The position numbers were made by a program, and so were the translations under genes. DNA of 64,000 nt, taken from the NCBI GenBank assembly GCA_020444065.1, contig JAHLLQ010000004.1:1-64000 (forward strand), read 5' to 3'. Of the stretch, positions 8,754 through 18,200 are shown piece after piece. Source of the DNA: a bacterium (GTDB lineage: Bacteria > Sumerlaeota > Sumerlaeia > SLMS01 > JAHLLQ01). Every line of letters begins with the position of its first letter. Within the stretch, counting starts at the first letter, position 1. Below the pieces are notes generated by a model. It searched no databases, had not been told where the DNA came from, and was given only the letters and a program-made list of their open reading frames with translations.

Positions 8754-10021
8754 GTGAAAGCATTATCCCCAATCTTACCAAGACACGTTTGAGTGCGCGA
8801 CTTCCTTTCCTGCAGAAGATCGCTCGCCAGAAAATCCTCGCGACGCTTGCGAAGATCACCGAAGGGCAACTAACAGTCGAAGACGAATTCGGGACCGATA
8901 CATTTGGTCAGCCCGGAGGCTTGCAGGCCACCCTTCGCGTTCACGATACGCGATTCTATTCCATGTCCGCTTACGAGGGAAGTGTCGGCGCGGGTGAAGC
9001 CTACATGAGGCGCTACTGGTCGGCCGACGACTTGACGACTCTCGTGCGTCTGTTCGTTCGGAATCGCGAAGTCCTTGAATCGGTCGATGGCGGTGCATCG
9101 AGAATCGGGAAGTCGATCCTCGGTTTCTTCCACAAACTGCGCCAGAACTCGATCGAAGGAAGTCGCCGCAACATCGAGGCGCATTACGATCTTGGCAACG
9201 AGTTCTACGAACTCTTCCTCGACAAGACGATGACCTATTCGTCCGGCTTCTTCGAATCGGAAGAGGCGACGCTGGAAGAAGCCTCCATCGCGAAGATCGA
9301 TCGGCTATGCCAAAAGCTCGACCTGCAGCCGACCGATCACGTTCTCGAAATCGGAACCGGCTGGGGCAGCTTTGCAATCCACGCCGCGCGCGAATACGGA
9401 TGCCGGGTTACAACGACCACGATCTCGCAGGAGCAATTCAACTACGCCGTCAACGCAGTCCGCGAGGCAGGTCTGCAGGATCGGGTCGAGATTCTCTTCA
9501 AAGACTACCGTCGCCTCGAGGGGCAGTACGACAAGATCTGCTCCATCGAGATGATTGAAGCTGTCGGTTGGCAGTACTACGAGACCTTCATGGAACAATG
9601 CTGCAAGCTCCTGAAGCCCGATGGGCTTTGCGCCATGCAGGCAATCACGATTCGTGACGATGTGTATGAAAGTGCGCGTCGATCCGTGGACTTTATCCAG
9701 CGCTACGTCTTCCCTGGCAGTTGCATTCCGTCGACGACGGCCTTGCTGCAGGCGGCAACAAACGTCGGAGACATGAAGATGGTTCACTTCGAGGATTTCG
9801 CACCGCACTACGCGCGAACGTTGCGCATGTGGCGCGAGCGTTTCTTCCAGCGCCTCGGCGAGGTCCGCGGACTTGGCTTCAGCGAGGAGTTCATCCGCCT
9901 GTGGGACTACTACCTCTGCTACTGCGAAGGTGGTTTCCTGGAGCGCAACATCGCGGTGACCCAGATGACATTCGCCCGGCCGGCGAATCGTCGCGATCCA
10001 ATCCTGGCGGAGATCAGATGA
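8750..10021 (+). CDS. Cyclopropane-fatty-acyl-phospholipid synthase family methyltransferase
   Basis: 423 residues; SAM-dependent methylation of phospholipid double bonds. An N-terminal lipid-binding region (1-135) is followed by a Rossmann domain with motif I 'VLEIGTGWGSFA' (about 200-211), 'SIEMIEAVG' in place of the E. coli 'EHVG', and 'FPGSCIPS' with the conserved Cys. The EAVG form is common in Cfa paralogues grouped with FAD oxidase and DUF1365, some of which make methylated rather than cyclopropane products. The product is therefore uncertain. ATGA overlaps at both ends. Confidence 0.93.
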   Translation: MSESIIPNLTKTRLSARLPFLQKIARQKILATLAKITEGQLTVEDEFGTDTFGQPGGLQATLRVHDTRFYSMSAYEGSVGAGEAYMRRYWSADDLTTLVRLFVRNREVLESVDGGASRIGKSILGFFHKLRQNSIEGSRRNIEAHYDLGNEFYELFLDKTMTYSSGFFESEEATLEEASIAKIDRLCQKLDLQPTDHVLEIGTGWGSFAIHAAREYGCRVTTTTISQEQFNYAVNAVREAGLQDRVEILFKDYRRLEGQYDKICSIEMIEAVGWQYYETFMEQCCKLLKPDGLCAMQAITIRDDVYESARRSVDFIQRYVFPGSCIPSTTALLQAATNVGDMKMVHFEDFAPHYARTLRMWRERFFQRLGEVRGLGFSEEFIRLWDYYLCYCEGGFLERNIAVTQMTFARPANRRDPILAEIR

Positions 10022-10569
10022 AGAACGCACTGAACTTCCTGCTCTTTCAGGCGGCCTGGTGGCCGAGCGTTCTCGGGGCGGCGGCAGGGCATTATTGGAT
10101 TGGCCTGCCGCTCGTCCTTCTCTGTGCCGTCGTTCGTATTGCTCAGGCGAGCGACCCGCGAGGAGAGACGCGTCTGCTGCTGGCCATCACGGGGGGAGGG
10201 ATCATTTTGGATTCGGCACTGGCGCTTGCGGGTGTCTTCGAGCCGCGTGGTGCCCTCGGGCCGGCGTGGATCTGTCCGCCGTGGTTGGCAGGTTTGTGGT
10301 TGGCCTTCGCAACGACACTGCGCGGCTCACTCGGTTGGCTGAGAGGGCGCCCGATCCTGGCCGCTGTCCTTGGCGCTCCGGGCGGCGCGTTCTCCTACCT
10401 GGCGGGCGCCCGCCTCGGGGCCCTGGACTTCCCGGAGACCGTTTGGCCGTCACTCGCTGTTCTCTTCGTCGTTTGGGCGGTGGTCTTTCCGCTGACGATG
10501 ATGGTCAGCGAGCGCTGCGAGGCGTGCAATCGGGGCGAAGAATGCGAACTTCAGTCGCTCGAATCATGA
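10018..10569 (+). CDS. Polytopic membrane protein, DUF2878-like
   Basis: 183 residues, with about five hydrophobic segments and Gly/Trp-rich loops, resembling DUF2878 proteins that close the Cfa/DUF1365 operons. It starts at ATG 10018 inside the stop of the Cfa-like gene. The last ~20 residues hold three cysteines (ERCEACNRGEEC), an extension that could bind a metal and that I do not recall as typical of the family. Last gene of the operon before a terminator. Confidence 0.72.
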   Translation: MKNALNFLLFQAAWWPSVLGAAAGHYWIGLPLVLLCAVVRIAQASDPRGETRLLLAITGGGIILDSALALAGVFEPRGALGPAWICPPWLAGLWLAFATTLRGSLGWLRGRPILAAVLGAPGGAFSYLAGARLGALDFPETVWPSLAVLFVVWAVVFPLTMMVSERCEACNRGEECELQSLES

Positions 10570-10620
10570 ATCTGTCGCACTTCAATCTTGACGTTGTTCC
10601 GTGCGGGCCTTTTTGACTCG

Positions 10621-10650
10621 GGGAGCAAGCCCGCGTCGGCTCCTTTTTTT
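10621..10650 (+). terminator. Intrinsic terminator of lipid operon
   Basis: GGGAGC (10621-10626) and GGCTCC (10638-10643) form a short stem followed by seven T (10644-10650), about 50 nt after the DUF2878-like stop. Confidence 0.75.
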
Positions 10651-10705
10651 CCAACTCACGCTCCCGTTGGCCGACGCAAACTCCCGTTCTTGAGAGGTTT
10701 GTCCC

Positions 10706-11959
10706 ATGAGGCGCATGGATCCCCTGAAGCAAATTGCCATCGTTTTCGTCGTGTTCGTTGCGCTCGGCGCCGTCGTTGTCGTTTACGGCCTGAAGCGCGG
10801 CACGACGCCCGCCGAGCAGCGCCCCGGCGCAGATCAGCAGATGGCACTCGCACGGAAATTCCTGCAGCAGGATCAGCCGGACAAGGCACTGGCAGTGATC
10901 GATGAACTGCGAGGCGAAGACGGCACCGCCAAGCTGGGCCAGGATGCCCAGTTGGTGAACATCATGGCGCTGGCCGAAACGGGCCGCCAGGATGAGGTCG
11001 TCGTCGCTGCCGAGCAGTATCTGGACGAATTCCCTGATGCCCCCTCACGCACGACTGTCGAATTGCATCGCCTGTCTGCGGAGGTCGCCACGGCAGGGCT
11101 GTCGAAGCCGGGTCTGCTGAAGACCGTCGAAGACTTCATCGACGAGCACCCCGATCACCCCGGAACGGGACAACTCAAGCTTGCATTGGCCGAGCAGCAA
11201 CTTGCGCTCGGCGACAATGCCGCCGCGCGTCGCCGCCTGACGCGCCTCGTTTCCACCGATGGGCTTTCCCCGGATGTCGAGCGCCGCGTTCGCCAGCACC
11301 TGGGCGAGATGAATCTCAAGTCGCTGATGCGCGGCCAGAGCGGCACCGGCCAGGACGCCATTTACACCGTGGAGCGCGGCGACGCGATATACGACATCGC
11401 TCGCGCGCACGATCTGACGCCCGAATTGCTGATGGAAGCCAACAACATCGACGATCCCCGCAAGCTGCGCGTCGGCCAGACCCTGGTGATTCCGTCGGTT
11501 GACTTCTCCCTCGTCTGCGACATCGCAGAGAACGAGATGACCCTGTATAACCACGGCGAGTTCGTGAAGAGCTATCCCGTCCGCACCGGCCGCGTCGCCG
11601 GCACCACGCCGACCGGCGACTACAAGATTCTGAACAAGAAGGAAAACCCCGTCTGGCGGCCCGGCGACGGGCGCGTCTACACCGCCGGCGATCCGAACAA
11701 TGAACTTGGCACGCGCTGGATGGCCTTCGAGGGCGATATCCTCGGCATTCACGGCACGATTCATCCCGAAACCGTCGGCGAGTACGCCAGCAACGGCTGC
11801 ATCGGATTGGCAAAGGAAGATGTCGAGGAACTCTTCGACCTGCTGACGATTGGGACTCCGCTGCGCATCACCGGACAGCAGGATCTTACGCGCCACAAGG
11901 TCATTCAGGCGGGCGAGATTCCGCCGCCGCAGCAGGATCGCAAGATCGCGTCGCGCTGA
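10706..11959 (+). CDS. LysM and L,D-transpeptidase (YkuD) domain protein
   Basis: 417 residues: a hydrophobic N-terminal anchor (about 7-26), an alpha-helical TPR-like stretch (about 45-205), a LysM peptidoglycan-binding domain (about 222-268, 'YTVERGDAIYDIARAHDL') and a YkuD domain (about 272-393). YkuD enzymes form 3-3 cross-links or attach proteins to peptidoglycan in the periplasm. The catalytic motif has His in 'GIHGT' and Cys365 in 'SNGCIGL'. The arginine that normally follows (GC-V/I-R) is glycine here. Start ATG 10706 has GAGAGG at 10692-10697; an ATG at 10715 is also possible. Confidence 0.9.
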   Translation: MRRMDPLKQIAIVFVVFVALGAVVVVYGLKRGTTPAEQRPGADQQMALARKFLQQDQPDKALAVIDELRGEDGTAKLGQDAQLVNIMALAETGRQDEVVVAAEQYLDEFPDAPSRTTVELHRLSAEVATAGLSKPGLLKTVEDFIDEHPDHPGTGQLKLALAEQQLALGDNAAARRRLTRLVSTDGLSPDVERRVRQHLGEMNLKSLMRGQSGTGQDAIYTVERGDAIYDIARAHDLTPELLMEANNIDDPRKLRVGQTLVIPSVDFSLVCDIAENEMTLYNHGEFVKSYPVRTGRVAGTTPTGDYKILNKKENPVWRPGDGRVYTAGDPNNELGTRWMAFEGDILGIHGTIHPETVGEYASNGCIGLAKEDVEELFDLLTIGTPLRITGQQDLTRHKVIQAGEIPPPQQDRKIASR

Positions 11960-12781
11960 TCACAGCGCGCCAAAACACTGGCCGAATATCGGGGCCGGCA
12001 ATCGTTTCAGCCTTTCGGCAACGGTGCCGGCCCCTTTCAGTCCCAGGCAGAAGACCGGCTCGCTGGCGATCGTGACAAGGTTTGCGCCGGCCAGCGCCTT
12101 CGCCAGGATCTCCAACTCCGAACGGCCAAAGGCCGCACTCCATTCCTCTTCCGTCCACAGGCGAATCGCGTCGTCGTCCTCGCGCGCGGTCGCAAAATCC
12201 AGATCGAAGTCCACCCACAGGCTGCCCGTTCGCAGTGCGCGATCCAGGCGCGCCTGCAGGCGCCAGGCCTTTGCGCTATCGGCGTCGAGCCCCGCTTTCC
12301 ACTCGCTCAACGTAGAGTAGCTCCACATCTCGTGACGGCGATCACGGTGATCGGTGTAGGCGCCATCGTCGCCGGGAAAGCGATGGTAGTCGTGGACGAA
12401 GAACGTCGCGACATCCGCCGCCAGGCCGAACTGCAGCGCGCTGATCACCCAGCCGCCATCGTCGTGGCGCTGGTCGTTTGCGACTGCATGCACGGAATCC
12501 AGATCCGTCAGTTGCGCGGCTTCGTGAGCCCAAGGGCGGGGGCGCTCGCCGACGTCCGGGTGAGCATCGAACCGAAAGAGCAGCGGCGGTTCTTCACCGA
12601 ACAGGCCTTGCTGCTGCGCCGCCCACGCCGCCACCAGCACCGCGCGATGATCCTCCATCGCCATGGTGGGCGGCTCGTCGCAGACCCGGCGGAAGTTCAT
12701 GTACTGGCTCAGCCGCCCGAGCGGCGTCAGTCCCTCGGGGCGCCCTCCGAACATCGGCTTCGAATTGTCGTTCGCCATCAT
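11960..12781 (-). CDS. UPF0489 family protein (arginase-like fold, putative metal-dependent hydrolase)
   Basis: 273 residues with 'LLFRFDAHPDVG' (about 86-97) and 'LWVDFDLDFAT' (about 188-198). These match the DAH-x-D and D-x-D-L-D metal-site motifs of UPF0489, related to the arginase/deacetylase fold. Some UPF0489 members are peptide arginases converting arginine to ornithine in ribosomal peptides, but no precursor peptide or RiPP enzyme is visible here. It is divergent from the flippase gene (44 nt apart) and convergent with the L,D-transpeptidase gene, whose stop abuts its own. Confidence 0.7.
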   Translation of the reverse strand: MMANDNSKPMFGGRPEGLTPLGRLSQYMNFRRVCDEPPTMAMEDHRAVLVAAWAAQQQGLFGEEPPLLFRFDAHPDVGERPRPWAHEAAQLTDLDSVHAVANDQRHDDGGWVISALQFGLAADVATFFVHDYHRFPGDDGAYTDHRDRRHEMWSYSTLSEWKAGLDADSAKAWRLQARLDRALRTGSLWVDFDLDFATAREDDDAIRLWTEEEWSAAFGRSELEILAKALAGANLVTIASEPVFCLGLKGAGTVAERLKRLPAPIFGQCFGAL

Positions 12782-12825
12782 GGCAGTCCTTGACGTTGTT
12801 GGCCGTTCGCGGTGTCGATGGCCGC

Positions 12826-14286
12826 ATGATTTCTTCGGACGACAGCGCTCGCGGGCAAGACGCTGCAGGGCCGGCCACGGCCCTTCGCGCGAAAGCTGTG
12901 CGCGGACTCAAGTTCGCTTCTTTCGGGACCGTTGGCAAGACCGCCGTGGACATGGCGGCGCAATTGGTGCTCGTTCGCGTTCTGGCCGAGGAGCATTTCG
13001 GTGTTTTCGCCATCGCCCAGGCATTGACCGGGTTCATCAGTTGCTTCAGTGAAGTCTCCGGTCTCAAGTTTCTGATTCGCGACAAGGACGACGATCGCCG
13101 GGCGGTCTCTACGGTCTTCTGGTTCGAGCTGTCACTTGGTCTTCTCGTCGCGGGCGCGTGGGCGATCGCCTGTGCTCCGCTGCTTGAGTTCCTTGGCAAG
13201 CCCGAGCAGATTCCCTTCGCCCGGGCATTGGCAATCTGGATCGTCGCCGAGCGGTTGATGCTACCTCGGGCTGTGCTCGATCGGGCACTTCGATTTGGAC
13301 GAGTGAATCTCGCGCAATTCAGCGGCGTCGCCATCGGCAGCGGCGCCCTGGTTGTTTCTGCGCTCGCTGGGCTCGGAGCCTGGACATTCATCGTTGGCTT
13401 GATCGCCCGCACTGTTGCCACCGCCACATTCATGTGGATTGCGGCGGGATTCGTTCCACTTCTTGCTTTCGATCGGGAGACTCTCCGCAGGCTGTTCGTT
13501 TTTGGCGGGCCGCTGATGTTCACGACGGCGCTGACATTCGCCTACACGAACGTCGACTACCTGATTGTCGAACAAGCCGTTGGCTATACGATGGTCGGCT
13601 TGTACTATGCGGCGTATCGCTATCCCCACTATCTGAATCAGTTCAACGTGATCCTCACGGGCGTCGTGTTTCCCTCCTTCACGAAGACGCGGGACGATGC
13701 ACACCTTGCTCGCGGGCTCCGGCTTGTAACGCGATATGCGGCGGTGATTGCATTCCTTCCCGTCATCTTGATGTGGACGGAAGGCGATGCGCTAATCCGA
13801 TGGCTGATTGGCGAGAAGTGGATTCCTGCGCTCTTCCCATTCCAGTGTTTCACGACGCTTGCGGCCATGCGCCTGGCGTTCGTGCATTGGGGGCAGGTCT
13901 ATATTGCGCGCGGGCGGACAAAGGCATTGCTTGGGATCAGCATCGTGAATCTGCCGTTGATCGCGGGCAGCGCGTGGTTGGGCGTTCGACTCGCGGGTAT
14001 CGAAGGCGCCGCAATCGGCGTCACGGCAGCGTCATTGGCAACGTTGGCGTTCTGCTGCAATGTGCTGCTGAAGCGCCTTCTCAAATTCTCTTACGGCGAA
14101 GCGCTTTCGCCGGTCATCTACGCGACATTGGCTTCGCTGCTCGTATTGATCGCGGGGAGATACGTCACGCCCGCAACAGACATCGGCGCCGCCGTGCGTC
14201 TGATCGCCGGCGGCGCCGTGTATGGTCTTGTGATTTTGGGGCTGTGCGCTTCCGAAATTCGGCGCGTATTAGGCAAGGCAGCTTAG
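12826..14286 (+). CDS. Oligosaccharide flippase (MOP/Wzx-like)
   Basis: 486 residues with about 12-14 hydrophobic segments. The N-terminal helix 'FASFGTVGKTAVDMAAQLVL' starts near residue 30, after a polar leader. The pattern fits the polysaccharide-transporter branch of the MOP superfamily, which flips undecaprenyl-linked oligosaccharides across the inner membrane. Start ATG 12826 is the first plausible start after the divergent UPF0489 gene; the frame is open further upstream. No polymerase or glycosyltransferase adjoins it. Glycosyltransferases of unknown pathway lie 30-45 kb away. Confidence 0.85.
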   Translation: MISSDDSARGQDAAGPATALRAKAVRGLKFASFGTVGKTAVDMAAQLVLVRVLAEEHFGVFAIAQALTGFISCFSEVSGLKFLIRDKDDDRRAVSTVFWFELSLGLLVAGAWAIACAPLLEFLGKPEQIPFARALAIWIVAERLMLPRAVLDRALRFGRVNLAQFSGVAIGSGALVVSALAGLGAWTFIVGLIARTVATATFMWIAAGFVPLLAFDRETLRRLFVFGGPLMFTTALTFAYTNVDYLIVEQAVGYTMVGLYYAAYRYPHYLNQFNVILTGVVFPSFTKTRDDAHLARGLRLVTRYAAVIAFLPVILMWTEGDALIRWLIGEKWIPALFPFQCFTTLAAMRLAFVHWGQVYIARGRTKALLGISIVNLPLIAGSAWLGVRLAGIEGAAIGVTAASLATLAFCCNVLLKRLLKFSYGEALSPVIYATLASLLVLIAGRYVTPATDIGAAVRLIAGGAVYGLVILGLCASEIRRVLGKAA

Positions 14287-14295
14287 GCGTCCTTA

Positions 14296-15189
14296 CTACG
14301 ATCCAATCTCGACATCGCCCTGCGGCCAGTCTGGCCGTTCCTCCGCGTTCGCTGCGGTCTCGAAATCTGGAAACAAATGATTCAGGATCATCGCCAGGCG
14401 CAGACCGCCTTCGGCCAGTCGGCGCTCGGTCAGCGGCCACATCGCGTCCGCATAACGACCGCCAAGATCCACGCCATTCTCCGTCTGTTCTCCGTACTTC
14501 TGCATGCCGGCATATGCGAAGTCGCGGGCGTACTTGTGCGACTCGACCATCCAGTCATATGGTCTTCCGCGCTGCGTGCTGGCAATCCCACCCGGCGTGA
14601 TCTTCGACTCGATATCTTCGACGATTTCCTCCCGGGACAGGTTGCGGGAGTGCATGATGTTCCAATCCCACACCTTGTGCAGGTTCGTCTCTTCTCCGTT
14701 CCAGAGAACCTTAATCTTGTTGCCGCCGAGATCATCGCCAGTTCCGCAGTGCAACGGCTGATGAAGATCGCCGACAAGGTGTACGAGATATTTCAGTGCC
14801 TCCTCGCGTTCCTGCTTGGGAAGCTCCGCGTCTTGCACACGGCGCGTCATTTCCTCGACGGCCCAGGCGACGTTTCCACCTTCCTGTTCCATAATGTCGA
14901 AGTCAGGCTCATCCAACTCCAGCGCGTAATTGACGTAGTGCCACGGTGCAGTATCGCGACGTTCACGCCGAACCTGATCTGCCCACGTTGACACGTCGGC
15001 CAGCGAAACGCCGGGGCCGAGCAGTTCGGCCACGCCTGCCTTCGCCTCGGGCGTCAGGTGGTTCGTTGCCACATCCGCGACAACCCGATGTCCATCGCCG
15101 CTCCAGCCGAAGGCAGATCCAACTGCCAGCAGGATAGCCAAAGCCAGTGCGGGAAATACCTTCCTCGTCCCACGATTCTCGATTCTCAT
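14296..15189 (-). CDS. S1/P1-type zinc nuclease, secreted
   Basis: 297 residues with a signal peptide (1-28, ending 'GSAFG'). The predicted mature protein begins at Trp29 in 'WSGDGHRVV'; in S1/P1 nucleases the mature N-terminal Trp and following His are zinc ligands. Further Zn ligands appear in 'WHYVNY' and 'YLVHLVGDLHQPLHCG'. These enzymes cleave single-stranded RNA/DNA and 3'-nucleotides outside the cytoplasm, here perhaps for nucleotide or phosphate scavenging. It lies 11 nt after smc on the same strand, probably co-transcribed. Confidence 0.92.
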   Translation of the reverse strand: MRIENRGTRKVFPALALAILLAVGSAFGWSGDGHRVVADVATNHLTPEAKAGVAELLGPGVSLADVSTWADQVRRERRDTAPWHYVNYALELDEPDFDIMEQEGGNVAWAVEEMTRRVQDAELPKQEREEALKYLVHLVGDLHQPLHCGTGDDLGGNKIKVLWNGEETNLHKVWDWNIMHSRNLSREEIVEDIESKITPGGIASTQRGRPYDWMVESHKYARDFAYAGMQKYGEQTENGVDLGGRYADAMWPLTERRLAEGGLRLAMILNHLFPDFETAANAEERPDWPQGDVEIGS

Positions 15190-15200
15190 AACTGCTCCTC

Positions 15201-18200
15201 TCAGGCCGGTGAAGGTTGCTGCTCGTCCAGCAAGCCCTGCTCCTCGACTTCGTCAAACTTCACGCTGACGACCTTGGAGACGCCCGGCTCCTGCATGGTA
15301 ACACCGTAGATCGTATCGGCAAGAGACATTGTGATTTTGTTGTGGGAGATAATCAGGAACTGCGTTGTGCGCGCGTACTCTTTGACGACCTGACACATAC
15401 GCGAGACGTTCACATCGTCGAGCGGCGCGTCGATCTCGTCCAGAATACAGATGGGTGACGGGTGGAACTGGAAAAGCGAGAACATCAGCGCGATCGCGGT
15501 TAGCGCCTTCTCGCCGCCCGACATCAGGGTGATCGAACCGCCGATGTGCTTCCCTGGGGGCTGCGCGTAGATGTCGATGCCCGGCTCGGGATAACGCTCA
15601 TCTTCGACGAGAATCAGGTCCGCTTTGCCACCGTTGAACAGCTTCTGGAACATGTTCTGGAAGTTCGCACGAATCGCATCCAGCGCCGTCGTGAAGAGAT
15701 TGCTGGTCGTCTCGTCGATCTTCGCGATCGCTTCTTCCAACTGGCGCGTGGCCTCGACCAGATCGTCGCGCTGCGTCGTCAGGAAGCCGAGGCGCTCGCT
15801 CTGCGTCGAGTACTCTTCGATCGCGGCTTCGTTGACCGCGCCCATGCGCGACAGCTTACCGCGCAAATCGGTTACCAGGCGACGCAACTCCGCCGGATCA
15901 GTGATCTGGTCGTCCTCTTCCGTCGTTGCAGGGCCGAGTTCCTCGGTCTCTTGCTCATCTTCGGAATCGTCGTCCTCGTCTTCGTCCTCCGGCTTCGCCC
16001 AATCGGGCAACTCATCCTCTTCATCCTCGTCGGAATCTTCGCCGTCTTCACCGCTTTCCTCTGCGGCCTTCTTGGCGAGACGAGCCAGCCGGCGCTCTTC
16101 GCGCTTGCGAGCCTTCTCCTCTTCCTTGCGCTTTTCCTGCTCTTCTCGCAGCCGGCGGTCTTCCTCTTCAGCCTCGCGCAGTTCGACGATGATGTCTTCG
16201 ATCTTCTGGCCGAATTCGTCTTCCGCTTCGGCCTCGATGTACTCGATCTGTGCACGCAATTCGGCGCAGTGTAACTCCACCTCGCGGAAGGCATTGTCGC
16301 GTTCGTTGCGATCGCGAACGAGGCGCTGCACTTCGCTGACGTGCTGGCGCAGAGCTGCGCCGCGCGTTTCGCTTTCGCTCGTGCGATCGCCGACCTCGTT
16401 GTCGATGGCCTCGAACTCACGAGACAACTCGCCGATCAGATTCTCTGCTTCTTCGCGTTCGAGGATCGCATTCTGCCGATCAGACAGCAGCGTTTCGCGC
16501 TCGATGTTTCGCGCCTGCTGGTCCGACTTCGACTCCTCCAGGGAACTGCGCGTTTCTTCCAGGCGCTGTCGGAAACTGTCGACGCGCGCACTCATGCTGT
16601 TCGCGGCTTCGCGCGAAACCGCAACGTCTTCGCCCATCGTCTGCAGCTTCGCAAGCATCTCAGACGTGCGCTCTTCCCGTCCGCTTAGTGCTTCTTCGAG
16701 TTCCTTGACCTTGCCGGCCAGTTCGACCAGGCCCGTTTCGGCGTTCTCGATGATTTCGCCCTGGCGCACGCGATCGAGGCGCTGCTGCGTTGTACGCGCC
16801 TCCACGGAAGCCTGCTGGTTGCGCTTGTCGCGGCGCTCGCGTTCCACCTGCTGCAAGTCCTTTGCAACGCTTGCCTCTTCCATCTGCAGACGGTGGACTT
16901 CGGACTGAATCTCTGCCGCGCGTGCGTAGAATCCGCCGAGGCGGCTCTTCGTCGCTTCCATTTCGTCGTGCAGACGTTTCAGATCGCTTTCGAGCGTCTT
17001 GACCTTTTCCTGCAACTGGCGGATTTCTCGCTGACGCGTCAGCAGGCCGCGCGTCTGGTGGCTGCCGCCGGAAAGGACACCACGCGGATTCACCACGTCG
17101 CCCTGCAGCGACACGAAGCGATTCCGGATGCCATCGCGCTCGAGGTCGACGGCGATGTCGAGGTGCTCCACGATCACCGTGTTGCCGAAGAGATAGTGCA
17201 CTGCGCGCGAGATCTTGTCGTCATAGTTCACGAGGTCGCGGGCGAGCCCGAGCACACCATTGCGTCCCCAGATCTTCTGCAGGTGATTTGTCGGGAAATC
17301 GGCATGCAGGAAATCGAGCGGCAGGAACGTCGCGCGGCCGAGGTTCTTGCGCTTCAGGAACGCAATGGCCTGCTTCGCATCGTCCACTCGCTCCGTCACG
17401 ATGTCCTGAACGTCGGAACCGAGAGTCACTTCGATTGCGATTTCAAGATCCTTCGGCGCGCCAACAAGCGAAGAAACTACACCGACGATGCCCTGGATTT
17501 CCTTTCGCCCGGACGCCAGCATCACCTCGCGCACGCCGCGATAGTAGCCCTCGTAGCTGTCCTCAAGTTCGCGCAGTGCCTGCAGTCGCGACGTCGCCTG
17601 ATTCAATTCACGCGTCAGCGATTCCAGGCGGCGATTCAAATCGGCCTTGGTCGCATCGTCACGCCCGATTTGCTCCTGAATCTCACGGCCCTCCTTTTGA
17701 AGCTCCGCGAGTTTCAGTTTGAGTTCTTCGTCCTGCTTGCGATGCAACTCCAGTTGCTCGTCCAGCTTCTCGATCGCGTCGTTCAGTTCCTTCAGTTGGA
17801 ACTCGGTGGCGCCCAGCTCATCTTCCAGGCGAGCGATCAGCGTCTCGGCGACACGTTTGTCGTTGGCGAGTGTGTTCTCGCGAGCGCGCAAGTCAGACAG
17901 TTCGGCTCGCAGGCGATTTGTCTCGCGAACCGTCTCTTCGTTTTCCGCGCGCATGGCTTCCAGGCGCTGTACCTTCTCGCGCAGGTCCGCATCGCTGGCG
18001 GCCAGCTTCTTCTCTTCCGCTTCCAGGTCCGTTTGTAGCGCGTCGATCGTTCCGGAGAGAACCGTCGCGCGCGATTTGCGCGATTCCAGTTCCTTGTCGA
18101 TCGCCTCGATGCGCTCATCGATGGTCTTGATCTGCTGGCCGCACAATTCGGCGCGGTGACGTTGCTTGTCGAGTCGCGACCGGACATCGAATCGCTTCTG

